This document shows positions 43,833 through 52,873 of a stretch of DNA of 64,000 nucleotides, piece after piece. Every line of letters begins with the position of its first letter. The stretch's first letter is position 1. This stretch comes from Bifidobacterium oedipodis (GTDB lineage: Bacteria > Actinomycetota > Actinomycetes > Actinomycetales > Bifidobacteriaceae). A program made the position numbers and the translations under genes. The stretch is from positions 124,001 through 188,000 of the forward strand of contig NZ_JAAIII010000003.1 of the NCBI RefSeq assembly GCF_012932425.1, read 5' to 3'. The notes under the pieces were generated by a model that did not search any database, was not told where the DNA came from, and worked only from the letters and a program-made list of their open reading frames with translations.

Positions 43833-44714
43833 TCAGACGTTGCCGCGCGCCTTTTGATCAGCCCAGGACTGGGACTGTACGTAGGTCACGGGGTCGGCAC
43901 CGATACGACCGGCTTCGGTGTGCAACGCGTCGATGGCCGCGAGTTCTTCGGCTGTCAGGTCGAAGCTCGCGCTGGCTAGGTTCGCGCGCATACGCTCGCT
44001 GTGGCTTGACTTGGGGATGATGATGCGCCCGGACTGGGTGTGCCAGCGCAGCACCACCTGCGCCGGGGGCACGCCGTGCGCCGCCGCTGCGGCCAGCACC
44101 GGTTCGGCGTTCATATCGCCGCCGTGGCCGAGCGGGCTCCACGCTTCCACCGCGATGCCGTTGGCTGCGCAGTATTCGCGCACCGCCGGCTGCGAGTAGC
44201 TTGGATGCAGTTCGATTTGATTGACTGCGGGCAGTTCGCCTGAATCCTGCTTCAGCGCCTCCAGATGTTCGGGCAGGAAGTTGCTGACGCCGGCCACATG
44301 GATCGCGCCTTCGTCGCGCAGCTTGAGCAGGGCCTTCCAAGTTTGGCGATAGGCGTCGATGCGCGGCATCGGCCAGTGGATCAGATACATGTCGATAACG
44401 TCAACGCCGAGCTTGCGACGGGATTCCTCGAAGGCGATCAGCGCCTGATCATAGCCCTGATCGCAGTTGCGCAGTTTGGTGGCTACGAATACTTTGCCGG
44501 CCATGCCGGTGGCTTTCAAGGCCGCACCCACGGCTTCTTCGTTGTAGTAGGCAGCGGCGGTGTCGATATGTCGGTAGCCGATTTCCAACGCCTGTTCGAC
44601 GGCCTGCTGCGTGCGATCGGCTGGAATCTGGAATGTGCCGAAGCCAACCTGCGGAATCGTGGTGGCGGATGTGTCGTGCAGCGTCAACTCCGGCGAGCGC
44701 AGTTCCTCGTTCAT
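43833..44714 (-). CDS. Aldo/keto reductase, 2,5-diketo-D-gluconate reductase type
   Basis: 293 residues. Family signatures: IPQVGFGTFQI (about 20-30), GYRHIDTAAAYYNEEAVG (about 46-63, catalytic Asp and Tyr), ATKLRNCDQG (catalytic Lys about 80), MYLIHWPMP (catalytic His about 111), GVSNFLPEHLEAL and IIPKSSHSERMRAN for NADPH binding. It belongs to the AKR5-like group, which reduces small carbonyls and keto sugars. A possible transcriptional partner is the MFS gene downstream. Confidence 0.92.
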   Translation of the reverse strand: MNEELRSPELTLHDTSATTIPQVGFGTFQIPADRTQQAVEQALEIGYRHIDTAAAYYNEEAVGAALKATGMAGKVFVATKLRNCDQGYDQALIAFEESRRKLGVDVIDMYLIHWPMPRIDAYRQTWKALLKLRDEGAIHVAGVSNFLPEHLEALKQDSGELPAVNQIELHPSYSQPAVREYCAANGIAVEAWSPLGHGGDMNAEPVLAAAAAHGVPPAQVVLRWHTQSGRIIIPKSSHSERMRANLASASFDLTAEELAAIDALHTEAGRIGADPVTYVQSQSWADQKARGNV

Positions 44715-44971
44715 GTGGGGCTCCCTTCCTTGGACCTTATGCCCTGTCGCTGTTCATTGTAGGTGGTCGCGCGCACGACGGAGGGGTTTCCGTCACTGAG
44801 TTGCCATGGCTCCTATGCGGCTCTCATCCCCATCCAGCAACTTTTCAGGAAGCTTGCCGTTAGCTTTTACGATTTCCGTGGGGCCATTGCCAGAGTGCGC
44901 AAAGGTGCCTTCCAAGTGCATCTTTCATGCTGAGAGCGTAAAAACACAGTTACGAATCCAGAAAGTTCATC

Positions 44972-46804
44972 ATGTTCATACTCAAGAACGCCTGGCGATC
45001 GGTGACCCGCAACAAAGGGCGCAATATCCTGATCGTTATTATCGTCGCGATTATCGCGGCGGCGGCCACCATCGGTTTGTCCATTCGCAATGCCGCCGAC
45101 ACCGCGCGCGAAGAGGGGTTGAGTTCGACCACCGTAACCGCCACCATTGGCGTGGATCGCGAAGCGATGATGGGTCAGGCTATGCCGGCCTCTGACACCG
45201 ATGACTCCTCCGATTCCAATGATTCATCCGATTCCAGCGCATCCGAGGGCTCGTCATCCGCTCCTGATTTCGAATCGATGCGCGAGGCATTGAACCAAGA
45301 CTCGCTGTCACTTGACGAGTACGAGGATTACGCCGACGCCTCCAGTGTGCCGGTTAGCACGTATTACACCGAGACCACGGCGGTGAATGCCACCGACGCC
45401 TTCCAGCCGGTGGAATCCAGCACGTCAGCCACCAATCGCGGCGCAGATGATTCCGATGACTCTGATGATTCCTCCGATTCCGACAGCTCGTCCGATTCCG
45501 CAAATTCCTTTGATGCCTCCAATGTGCCATCCATGCCCGGCGGCATGGGAGGCGACCAAGGTACCTCATTCATGACCTCCGGTGATTTCTCACTGGTTGG
45601 TTTCTCTTCCGACACCGCCGTAGCGAATGCCACGAACGGCTCCTTCACCATGTCCGATGGCGAAGTGTTCGGCTATGACGAGGATTCCGAGGGCGATGTG
45701 ATCATCCCCAGCGCTTTGGCCAGCTTCAACGATCTTGAGGTGGGCGACACCATCACTGTCGCCGATTTGTCCAGCGACGACACCACCTACACGCTGACCA
45801 TTGTGGGCATTTATAAGAACACCACCTCATCCAACACCGGTATGGGCGGCCCGATGGGTGGCACCTCCTCCGACCCGGACAATGCGATCTACACCTCCGT
45901 GGGCACGCTGAAGGCCCTGGGGCTCGACACTGAGAGCGCAGCAAGCGATGACGCAACCGACGATTCCAGCGATTCCAGCGATTCCAGCGACTCATCCGCA
46001 CAAACCTCCGCCTCCACTACCCAGCTGAGCTATTCCTACGTACTGTCCAGCAAGGATGACTACGAAACCTTCGCAGACGACGTGAAGGCGGCCGGTCTGG
46101 ACGACACCTACACCGTATCGTCGGCCGACGTGGAGGAATACGAATCCAGCCTGGTGCCGTTGAATAATCTGTCGAGTTTCGCACTCACGCTGCTGATCAT
46201 CGTGTTGTCCGTCGGCGCGGTCGTGTTGATTGTGCTCAATCTGTTCAACGTACGTGAACGCAAATACGAGGTGGGCGTGCTCACCGCCATCGGCATCAGG
46301 AAGTCCAAGGTGGCCGCCCAGTTCGTGTTCGAGCTGCTGATTGTCACCATGATCGGCATCGCACTTGGCGTGGCCGGCGGTGCGGTGGCCTCCGTGCCGG
46401 TGTCGAATCAGCTGCTTGCCCAGCAGGTCTCCTCGCAGGAATCCGAAACCTCGAACCAGATGGCCCAGTTCGGGCGTAACGCTGATATGCCTGGCGCTCC
46501 CGGGCAGGGTGGGCAGTCGGATTCCGACAGTTCTGATAGTTCCGACAGCTCCGACGCTTCCGACAACTCCAGCTCCTCCGATACAAACGCTGCCGGCAGC
46601 CCGCAGGGCAACGGCCAGCAGGGCGGTTTCCCCGGTTTCGGCCAGGCGGTTGATTATGTCAGCGAAATCGACGCCACCGTCAATCTCACCGTGGTTGGCC
46701 AATTGGTACTGATCGGGCTCGCCTTAACGCTTATCTCCGCATTGGCCGGCATTGTGGCGATTATCCGCTATGAGCCGCTGCAGATTCTCGCCGACCGTTC
46801 CTGA
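44972..46804 (+). CDS. MacB/FtsX-type ABC transporter permease with Ser/Asp-rich inserts
   Basis: 610 residues. One N-terminal membrane segment (about 20-38, ILIVIIVAIIAAAATIGL) is followed by a large extracytoplasmic region, then three C-terminal segments (about 404-428, 448-475 and 575-600) with the FtsX domain. Four Ser/Asp-rich tracts interrupt it (about 72-95, 155-180, 328-345 and 515-540). They are encoded partly by a 9-bp repeat, GATTCCAGC, at ~45962-45990. The upstream 257-bp gap has no other gene. The pair with the ATPase 12 bp downstream probably exports a peptide or acts on the envelope. Confidence 0.9.
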   Translation: MFILKNAWRSVTRNKGRNILIVIIVAIIAAAATIGLSIRNAADTAREEGLSSTTVTATIGVDREAMMGQAMPASDTDDSSDSNDSSDSSASEGSSSAPDFESMREALNQDSLSLDEYEDYADASSVPVSTYYTETTAVNATDAFQPVESSTSATNRGADDSDDSDDSSDSDSSSDSANSFDASNVPSMPGGMGGDQGTSFMTSGDFSLVGFSSDTAVANATNGSFTMSDGEVFGYDEDSEGDVIIPSALASFNDLEVGDTITVADLSSDDTTYTLTIVGIYKNTTSSNTGMGGPMGGTSSDPDNAIYTSVGTLKALGLDTESAASDDATDDSSDSSDSSDSSAQTSASTTQLSYSYVLSSKDDYETFADDVKAAGLDDTYTVSSADVEEYESSLVPLNNLSSFALTLLIIVLSVGAVVLIVLNLFNVRERKYEVGVLTAIGIRKSKVAAQFVFELLIVTMIGIALGVAGGAVASVPVSNQLLAQQVSSQESETSNQMAQFGRNADMPGAPGQGGQSDSDSSDSSDSSDASDNSSSSDTNAAGSPQGNGQQGGFPGFGQAVDYVSEIDATVNLTVVGQLVLIGLALTLISALAGIVAIIRYEPLQILADRS

Positions 46805-46816
46805 AAGGACTATTCC

Positions 46817-47638
46817 ATGAGCAACACCACAGCAATCCAAACAAACACGATAGCTTCCGAAACGTCCGCCAAGGCCACCACCACAACGACCACTGCAACA
46901 ACTGCAGCAACAGCCGATGCCCAGCCCATTCTGCAGCTGTGCAACGTCTCCTATTCCTATACCAGGGGCGGCAAAAAGGTGGTCAATAATCTGAGCCACG
47001 ACTTCCATGCCGGCAAAGTCATCTCCATCACCGGTCCTTCGGGCGCCGGCAAAACCACGGTATTATCACTGTTGTCCGGACTGACTTCGCCCACCGGCGG
47101 CCGCATTCTCTACCAAGGCTCGGATTTGGCGAAATCCGATCGATACCGGTTCCGCAGCCATGACATCGGCGTGATTTTCCAAAGCTTCAACCTGCTGCCT
47201 GCACTCACGGTGGAAGAGAATATCGTGTTGTCGATGGAGGCCTCCGGCCGCACATTCGATCGACCCAAGCATGAGCTGGTGGTCGACTTGCTGGCCAAGG
47301 TGCGCTTGCCTGAAGAGTATGCGAACGAACGCATTTTGCATCTGTCAGGCGGCGAACAGCAGCGTGTGGCCATCGCCCGTGCGCTGAGCTACGAGCCGAA
47401 CATCATCCTGGCCGACGAGCCGACCGGCAACCTCGATATGGCCACGCAGGATGACATCATGGAGATTTTCCGCCAACTGGCTCACCGAGAGGGCAAGTGC
47501 GTGATCATCGTGACCCACAGCCCAGCAGTGGCCGACCAGTCCGACGAGGTGTTTGAGCTCAAGCCGCTGCGTCGCTCGAACACACGAACCGCACAGCCCG
47601 GCTGGTCGCAGCGCACGACAACAGCCACACAACAGTAG
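46817..47638 (+). CDS. ABC transporter ATP-binding protein (MacB/LolD type)
   Basis: 273 residues with GAAAGGA upstream. A Thr/Ala-rich N-terminus (about 1-34) precedes the ATPase: Walker A GPSGAGKT (about 74-81), Q-loop VIFQSFNLLPAL, signature LSGGEQQRVAIARAL (about 176-190), Walker B IILADEPTGNLD and the H-loop His in VTHSP. It is the energy partner of the permease 12 bp upstream. The C-terminal tail is basic and Thr/Gln-rich. A strong terminator follows at 47665. Confidence 0.94.
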   Translation: MSNTTAIQTNTIASETSAKATTTTTTATTAATADAQPILQLCNVSYSYTRGGKKVVNNLSHDFHAGKVISITGPSGAGKTTVLSLLSGLTSPTGGRILYQGSDLAKSDRYRFRSHDIGVIFQSFNLLPALTVEENIVLSMEASGRTFDRPKHELVVDLLAKVRLPEEYANERILHLSGGEQQRVAIARALSYEPNIILADEPTGNLDMATQDDIMEIFRQLAHREGKCVIIVTHSPAVADQSDEVFELKPLRRSNTRTAQPGWSQRTTTATQQ

Positions 47639-47664
47639 CTCAGCTACATGATGGCTGGTTGGAT

Positions 47665-47702
47665 GATGGCCGGGCGGCACAACGATCCGCCGCCCGGCCA
47701 TC
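47665..47702. terminator. Bidirectional terminator between the ABC genes and dnaE
   Basis: A perfect 14-bp stem (GATGGCCGGGCGGC with GCCGCCCGGCCATC) with a 10-nt loop lies between two convergent genes. It probably stops both. Confidence 0.85.
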
Positions 47703-47751
47703 GTCCAACCGTTCATCTTCTACTCAGCCACCGCCTACCCGGTCGTCACCG

Positions 47752-50700
47752 TCAGGCAGCCGGCAAACAGCTCGGCCCGAACAGGATCTTGATTTCGGCG
47801 AACAACGAAGTATCGCGCTTAACACGGAAGCGGTCGCCGAAGGTGAGCACCTGAGCGTTGCCTTTCTCATCCATAATCGCCAATCGCACCTCGCAATAGC
47901 CGGGATGATTGCTCAGTACCTGCCCCAGCTGCATCATGCGCGAGCGCTCCAGCGCAACGGGCGGCAGCGAGATAATCAACGGCCGCTCATCCTCCGCCTC
48001 CAAAGTGGGCACCTGCATTTCCGTGGCGCGCAGCGACACCGTTTCGTCGCGCAACTCCACCTGGCCGCGAATCTGCACCACGGAGTCGATGGTCAGATCG
48101 GCTGCAGCGGCCTCATACACTTTGCCGAAGAACATGCACTGAATCGAGCTTTCCATATCCTCGATGGTCACAATAGCCCAAGGATTGCCCTTTTTGGAAA
48201 CGCGTCGATCCACACCGGTCACCAGTCCGGCGAGCGTGACCTGCTGGCCTTCGCCCATAGTTTTGGCGCGGTCGATCAGATGCGCGATCGACATTTCACG
48301 CAGCGAGGCAAGCACCGACTGCATACCGGAGAGCGGGTGATCCGACACATACAGACCCAGCATTTCGCGTTCGAAGTTGAGCTTGGTTTTCTTATCCCAT
48401 TCCTCAACGTCAGGCACGGAAACCTGGGCGTCGCCCATCGCCTCCGCTCCCCCGTCATCCACGTCGGCGAACAGGTCGAACTGGCCTTCCGCCTGCTTGC
48501 GTTTCAGGCTCACCACCGATTCGATGGCCGCTTCGTGCACGGTGAACAGTGCGCGACGATTGGGGTCGATGGAGTCGAACGCGCCGGCTTTGATCAGCGA
48601 TTCGATCAATCGGCGGTTCAACGCTTCCAGAGGCACGCGACGAATAAAGTCCATGAAATTGACGAATTTGCCCCTCGGCCCGTTGCGTTCCTCGATGATG
48701 GCGGCCACGGCCTTGTCACCGACGTTGCGGATGGCACCCAAGCCGAAGCGCACCACGTCGCCGACTGCGGAGTATTCGTACACGGATTCGTTGACGTCGG
48801 GCGAAAGCACCTGAATGCCCATGCGTCGCGCTTCGCCCAGATACAAGGCTGTTTTGTCCTTGTTGTCTTTGGTGCCCTGCAGCAGGGCCGCCATGAACTC
48901 AACTGGATAATGGGTTTTGAGGTACGCGGTCCAGTAGGAAATCAGGCCATAGGCGGCGGAGTGCGCCTTGTTGAAGGCGTAGCCGGAGAACGGCACGAGC
49001 ACGTCCCACACGGCCTGGGCGGCTTCTTCCGAATAGCCATGCTCCTTCATGCCGGCGAAGAACGGAATCTTCTCCTTGGCCAGCACCTCGGGCTTCTTCT
49101 TACCCATGGCGCGCCTCAACACATCAGCCTTGCCCAGTGAATAGCCGGCCAGGATTCGTGCGGCCGACTGCACCTGCTCCTGATAGACGATCAGACCGTA
49201 GGTTTCGTCAAGCACCTGCTTCAGCGGCTCTTCGAGCTCGGGGTGAATCGGCTCGATCTTCTGCAGACCGTTTTTGCGCTTCGCATAGTTGTTATGCGAA
49301 TCCATATCCATCGGGCCGGGTCGATACAGTGCAATCAGTGCCGAAATATCGTTGAAGTTATCGGGCTTCAAGCTTTTGAGCAGTGCGCGCATGCCGTCGG
49401 AATCGAGCTGGAACACGCCGAGCGTATCGCCGCGGGCCAGCAGTTTGTAGGTTTCGGCGTCATCCAACGGAATCTTAGTGTGGTCGATGGCGGGTTTGCC
49501 GTTCGCCTCGATGTTCTTCAGGGTGTCGTGGATGACCGTCAAGTTGGAAAGCCCAAGGAAGTCCATCTTGACCAAACCCAGCGTTTCGCAGGTGTGGTAT
49601 TCGAAGGTGGTGGTAATGGTGCCATCGGTGCGTTCCAGCAACGGCGAAGTGTCGGTGATTGGCGCAGAACCCATGATGGTGGCGCAGGCATGCACACCGG
49701 TTTGGCGGATCAGACCTTCGATACCCTTGGCTTCCTCAGTGATGCGCTTAGCGTCCGGATTGGATTCATAGAGTTCACGGAATTCGCGTGCCTCAGCGAA
49801 TCGTTTGGAGGTCGGATCGAAGATTTCGGAAAGCGAGGCGTCCTTGCCGTTCTTGCTCGGCGGCAATGCTTTGGTCACCATATCGCCCACGGAGAATTCG
49901 TAGCCCATGATGCGGGCGGAGTCTTTGAGCGCCTGCTTGGTTTTGATGGTGCCGTAAATCACGCACTGGGCGACCTTGTCGGTGCCGTATTTTTCACCGC
50001 AGTATTCGATGACGCGGCTGCGCCCTTCGGGGTCGAAGTCCACGTCGATATCGGGCAGCGAGACGCGCTCCGGGTTCAGAAACCTTTCAAAGATCAGACC
50101 GTGTTCAAGCGGATCGAGTTCGGTGATGCCCATGGCGTAGGCCACCATGCTTCCTGCAGCCGAGCCTCGGCCGGGGCCTACCATGATGCCGTGGTCCTTG
50201 GCCCACTGAATATAGTCGGCCACCACCAGGAAGTAGCCGCAGAACTGCATCTGGCAAATCACACCGCACTCGTAGTCAGCCTGTTGCAGCACGTGCAGCG
50301 GCGGATTGCCGTCATAGCGGCGCTCCAAACCTTCCTCGACCTTCTTAAGGAACAGCGAGGTCTCATCCCAACCTTCGGGGCAGGGGAACTTGGGCATGAA
50401 CGCGCCGTCTTCGTGATCGTCGAACATCACATTGCATCGTTCGGCGATGGCCAGCGTATTGTCGCAGGCTTCGGGGAAGTCCTTGAACAGCGCACGCATC
50501 TCCTCGGCGGTTTTCAAAAAGTAGCCGGTGCCGTCGAATTTGAAGCGGTCAGGGTCGTCCAGATGGGAACCGGAGTTGATGCACAGCATGGCGTCCTGCG
50601 CGCCGGCGTCCTCGGCATGCACGTAATGCAAATCGTTCGTGGCCAACAGCGGCGCGTTGAGCTTCTTGGCAATCTCCAGCAGACCGGGCACGTTACGGCT

Positions 50701-51303
50701 TTCGATGGTCAGGCCATGATCCATGAGTTCGATGAAGAAGTTGTCTTTACCGAAGATGTCTTGCAGCTCGCCGGCCGCACGCAGGGCTTCGTCGAACTGC
50801 CCCAAGGCAAGCCTGGTCTGCACGATGCCCGACGGGCATCCGGAGCCACAGATCACGCCTTCGGAATATTCGCTCAGCAGCTCCTTATCCATACGCGGAT
50901 AGCGCTGCACGCGGCCCTCAAGGTTGGCGCGGGAGCTGGATTTGAGCAGGTTGACCAGACCCTTGTCGTTTTCGGCCCACAAGGTCAAGTGGGTGATCAA
51001 ACCGCCGCCGGACACGTCGTCACGACGTTGTGCTTCGGTACCCCAGTGCACGCGGCTTTTGTCCCCACGCGCGGTTTCCGGCGTCACATAGGCTTCGATG
51101 CCGATAATCGGTTTGACACCGACCGACACGCAGTTGGTGTACATCTCATAGGCACCGTGCATGTTGCCATGATCCGTGATGCCACAGGCCGGCATGCCGA
51201 GTTCCGCGGCACGTTTGGCCAATGCGGGAATCTTCGAGGCACCGTCGAGCAGGGAATAGTGCGTATGGTTGTGCAGGTGGACGAAGTTTGCGGAATCAGC
51301 CAT
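47752..51303 (-). CDS. dnaE: DNA polymerase III alpha subunit
   Basis: 1,183 residues from the ATG at 51303 (GGTGGAG upstream); an in-frame ATG at 51315 is an alternative. The N-terminal PHP domain reads HLHNHTHYSLLDGASKI (about 10-26), then ITDHGNMHGAYE. The polymerase core includes VGPGRGSAAGSMVAY and LPDIDVDFDPEGR, with the catalytic aspartates in the latter. The C-terminal OB fold (about 990-1080) begins near VTLAGLVTGVDRRVSKKG. It is the replicative polymerase and the last gene of the leftward block, ending at a bidirectional terminator. Confidence 0.97.
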   Translation of the reverse strand: MADSANFVHLHNHTHYSLLDGASKIPALAKRAAELGMPACGITDHGNMHGAYEMYTNCVSVGVKPIIGIEAYVTPETARGDKSRVHWGTEAQRRDDVSGGGLITHLTLWAENDKGLVNLLKSSSRANLEGRVQRYPRMDKELLSEYSEGVICGSGCPSGIVQTRLALGQFDEALRAAGELQDIFGKDNFFIELMDHGLTIESRNVPGLLEIAKKLNAPLLATNDLHYVHAEDAGAQDAMLCINSGSHLDDPDRFKFDGTGYFLKTAEEMRALFKDFPEACDNTLAIAERCNVMFDDHEDGAFMPKFPCPEGWDETSLFLKKVEEGLERRYDGNPPLHVLQQADYECGVICQMQFCGYFLVVADYIQWAKDHGIMVGPGRGSAAGSMVAYAMGITELDPLEHGLIFERFLNPERVSLPDIDVDFDPEGRSRVIEYCGEKYGTDKVAQCVIYGTIKTKQALKDSARIMGYEFSVGDMVTKALPPSKNGKDASLSEIFDPTSKRFAEAREFRELYESNPDAKRITEEAKGIEGLIRQTGVHACATIMGSAPITDTSPLLERTDGTITTTFEYHTCETLGLVKMDFLGLSNLTVIHDTLKNIEANGKPAIDHTKIPLDDAETYKLLARGDTLGVFQLDSDGMRALLKSLKPDNFNDISALIALYRPGPMDMDSHNNYAKRKNGLQKIEPIHPELEEPLKQVLDETYGLIVYQEQVQSAARILAGYSLGKADVLRRAMGKKKPEVLAKEKIPFFAGMKEHGYSEEAAQAVWDVLVPFSGYAFNKAHSAAYGLISYWTAYLKTHYPVEFMAALLQGTKDNKDKTALYLGEARRMGIQVLSPDVNESVYEYSAVGDVVRFGLGAIRNVGDKAVAAIIEERNGPRGKFVNFMDFIRRVPLEALNRRLIESLIKAGAFDSIDPNRRALFTVHEAAIESVVSLKRKQAEGQFDLFADVDDGGAEAMGDAQVSVPDVEEWDKKTKLNFEREMLGLYVSDHPLSGMQSVLASLREMSIAHLIDRAKTMGEGQQVTLAGLVTGVDRRVSKKGNPWAIVTIEDMESSIQCMFFGKVYEAAAADLTIDSVVQIRGQVELRDETVSLRATEMQVPTLEAEDERPLIISLPPVALERSRMMQLGQVLSNHPGYCEVRLAIMDEKGNAQVLTFGDRFRVKRDTSLFAEIKILFGPSCLPAA

Positions 51304-51326
51304 AGTCTCCACCATATCACCCGCCC

Positions 51327-52307
51327 TTAGGCAGGCTCGACGGCAAGCTCAACGTCAGGTTCGCTCTCGGGTTCGGCATCACGCTCAGCGTGACGGGCGC
51401 GCATTACCTTCAGTGCATGTGCCAAATCCGCAGGATACTGGGATTCCACGGTGGTCCACACATGGGTTCTGGGGTGGCGGAACTCCAGCTTCATCGCATG
51501 CAGCCACTGGCGTTCCAGCCCCAAGGCTTCCGACAATTGCGGATTAGCACCATACATCGGGTCGCCGCACAATGGGTGCCCGATGGATGAGAAATGCACG
51601 CGAATCTGGTGGGTGCGGCCGGTTTCCAAGTTCACGGATGCCAACGTGGCCTCGCGTCCGAAACGTTCCAGCACATCCCAGTGGGTTACTGCCGGTTTGC
51701 CCGAAGGCGTAACGCAGAAACGGAAGTCGGATACCTTGGCACGCCCGATCGGCGCTTCGATGGTGGCCCGATCCTGTATCAGACCGCCCTGCACCAGCGC
51801 ATGATAGGTTTTGCGCACCTCGTGCTCGGCGAACTGCCGACGCATTTCGACATAGGCCAGTTCCGATTTGCATACCAGCATCAGGCCCGAAGTGCCCACG
51901 TCAAGCCTGGAGACGATGCCTTCGCGCCCCGGCGCACCATAGGAGGTGATATGCACACCGCGATCAAGCAGAGAGCCGAGCACCGTGGGCCCACTCCAGC
52001 CGATGGAGGCATGAGCGGCCACACCCACCGGCTTATCGACCACGACGATGTCGTCATCCTCATACACCACTGCCATATCGCTGGCGATGGGTTCGGGTTC
52101 GGATGTTTCTTCGATCAGATCGAATTCCACGCTCTCCCCCGCCAGCAGTGCGCTGGAGCGGGCCATATCACGGCCTAGCACACGCGCCTGCCCGCTGTCA
52201 ATAAGGTCAGCGGCTTTGGAACGCGACAGGCCCAGCATTTTGGCCACGGCAACATCGAAACGCTTGCCCACCAAAGCATCGGGGGCTGGAACTATACGAC
52301 GACTCAT
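51327..52307 (-). CDS. RluA-family 23S rRNA pseudouridine synthase
   Basis: 326 residues. An N-terminal S4 RNA-binding domain (about 12-60, ALVGKRFDVAVAKML, then LSRSKAADLIDSGQ) is followed by the catalytic domain with SRLDVGTSGLMLV (about 132-144), where Asp is the nucleophile. GRTHQIRVHFSSIGHPLCGD (about 229-248) is highly conserved. The domain order matches RluD. It overlaps lspA by 4 bp, the usual actinobacterial lspA-rluD order. The tail is acidic and Glu/Pro-rich. Confidence 0.93.
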   Translation of the reverse strand: MSRRIVPAPDALVGKRFDVAVAKMLGLSRSKAADLIDSGQARVLGRDMARSSALLAGESVEFDLIEETSEPEPIASDMAVVYEDDDIVVVDKPVGVAAHASIGWSGPTVLGSLLDRGVHITSYGAPGREGIVSRLDVGTSGLMLVCKSELAYVEMRRQFAEHEVRKTYHALVQGGLIQDRATIEAPIGRAKVSDFRFCVTPSGKPAVTHWDVLERFGREATLASVNLETGRTHQIRVHFSSIGHPLCGDPMYGANPQLSEALGLERQWLHAMKLEFRHPRTHVWTTVESQYPADLAHALKVMRARHAERDAEPESEPDVELAVEPA

Positions 52308-52852
52308 GCAGCGTCGCCCGCCTGCGTTTCGGAGTTCTCACGCTCCCGGAGCTCTTGAAGATCCTTGCGTGTCAACGGTTCACTGGTAGCAATCAGCACC
52401 ACAATCACCACGCCGGCAACAACCAGATAGATATCCGCAACATTGCCCACGGACCAACCGTAATTCAGGAAGTCAATGACCTTGCCATTCAAAAAGCCGT
52501 CGGCATACATCACGCGATCAATGAGATTGCCGAACGCTCCTGCGAAGGCGAAAGCCAACGCCACCGTCCATTTCGTGGATATCGTACGCACACCCAACAC
52601 TGCCAGTACCACGCATGCCACGATGGCAAGCAGACTAATCACCCATGTGGCACCGGATCCAAGCCCAAGCGAGGCACCGGGGTTACGCACCAAAGTAAAC
52701 GACAGCAATCCCGGAATCACGCGTATGGTCTGGCCATTGGACAACGCGGCCATGGCCCAGGCCTTGGTGAGCTGATCGATAATCAGAGCGGCTGCGGCCA
52801 CACATGCAAAGACGGCCACGCGCGTGCGCAGCCGTCCCTGTTGGTTCATCAT
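52304..52852 (-). CDS. lspA: Lipoprotein signal peptidase
   Basis: 182 residues with four hydrophobic segments. The two catalytic aspartates lie in AGAFGNLIDRVMYADGFLN (about 106-124) and NVADIYLVVAGV (about 137-148); VRNPGASLGLGSG is a further conserved loop. It removes signal peptides from prolipoproteins in the membrane. The start has GAGGATT upstream. It overlaps the downstream rluD-type gene by ATGA and lies 21 bp after divIVA. Confidence 0.96.
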   Translation of the reverse strand: MMNQQGRLRTRVAVFACVAAAALIIDQLTKAWAMAALSNGQTIRVIPGLLSFTLVRNPGASLGLGSGATWVISLLAIVACVVLAVLGVRTISTKWTVALAFAFAGAFGNLIDRVMYADGFLNGKVIDFLNYGWSVGNVADIYLVVAGVVIVVLIATSEPLTRKDLQELRERENSETQAGDAA

Positions 52853-52873
52853 AGGACCAATCCTCGCTTGTGC

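Noticed and set aside
49243..51330. A 695-codon open frame antisense to dnaE
   Set aside because: Shadow of the dnaE coding frame; no start signal or motif.
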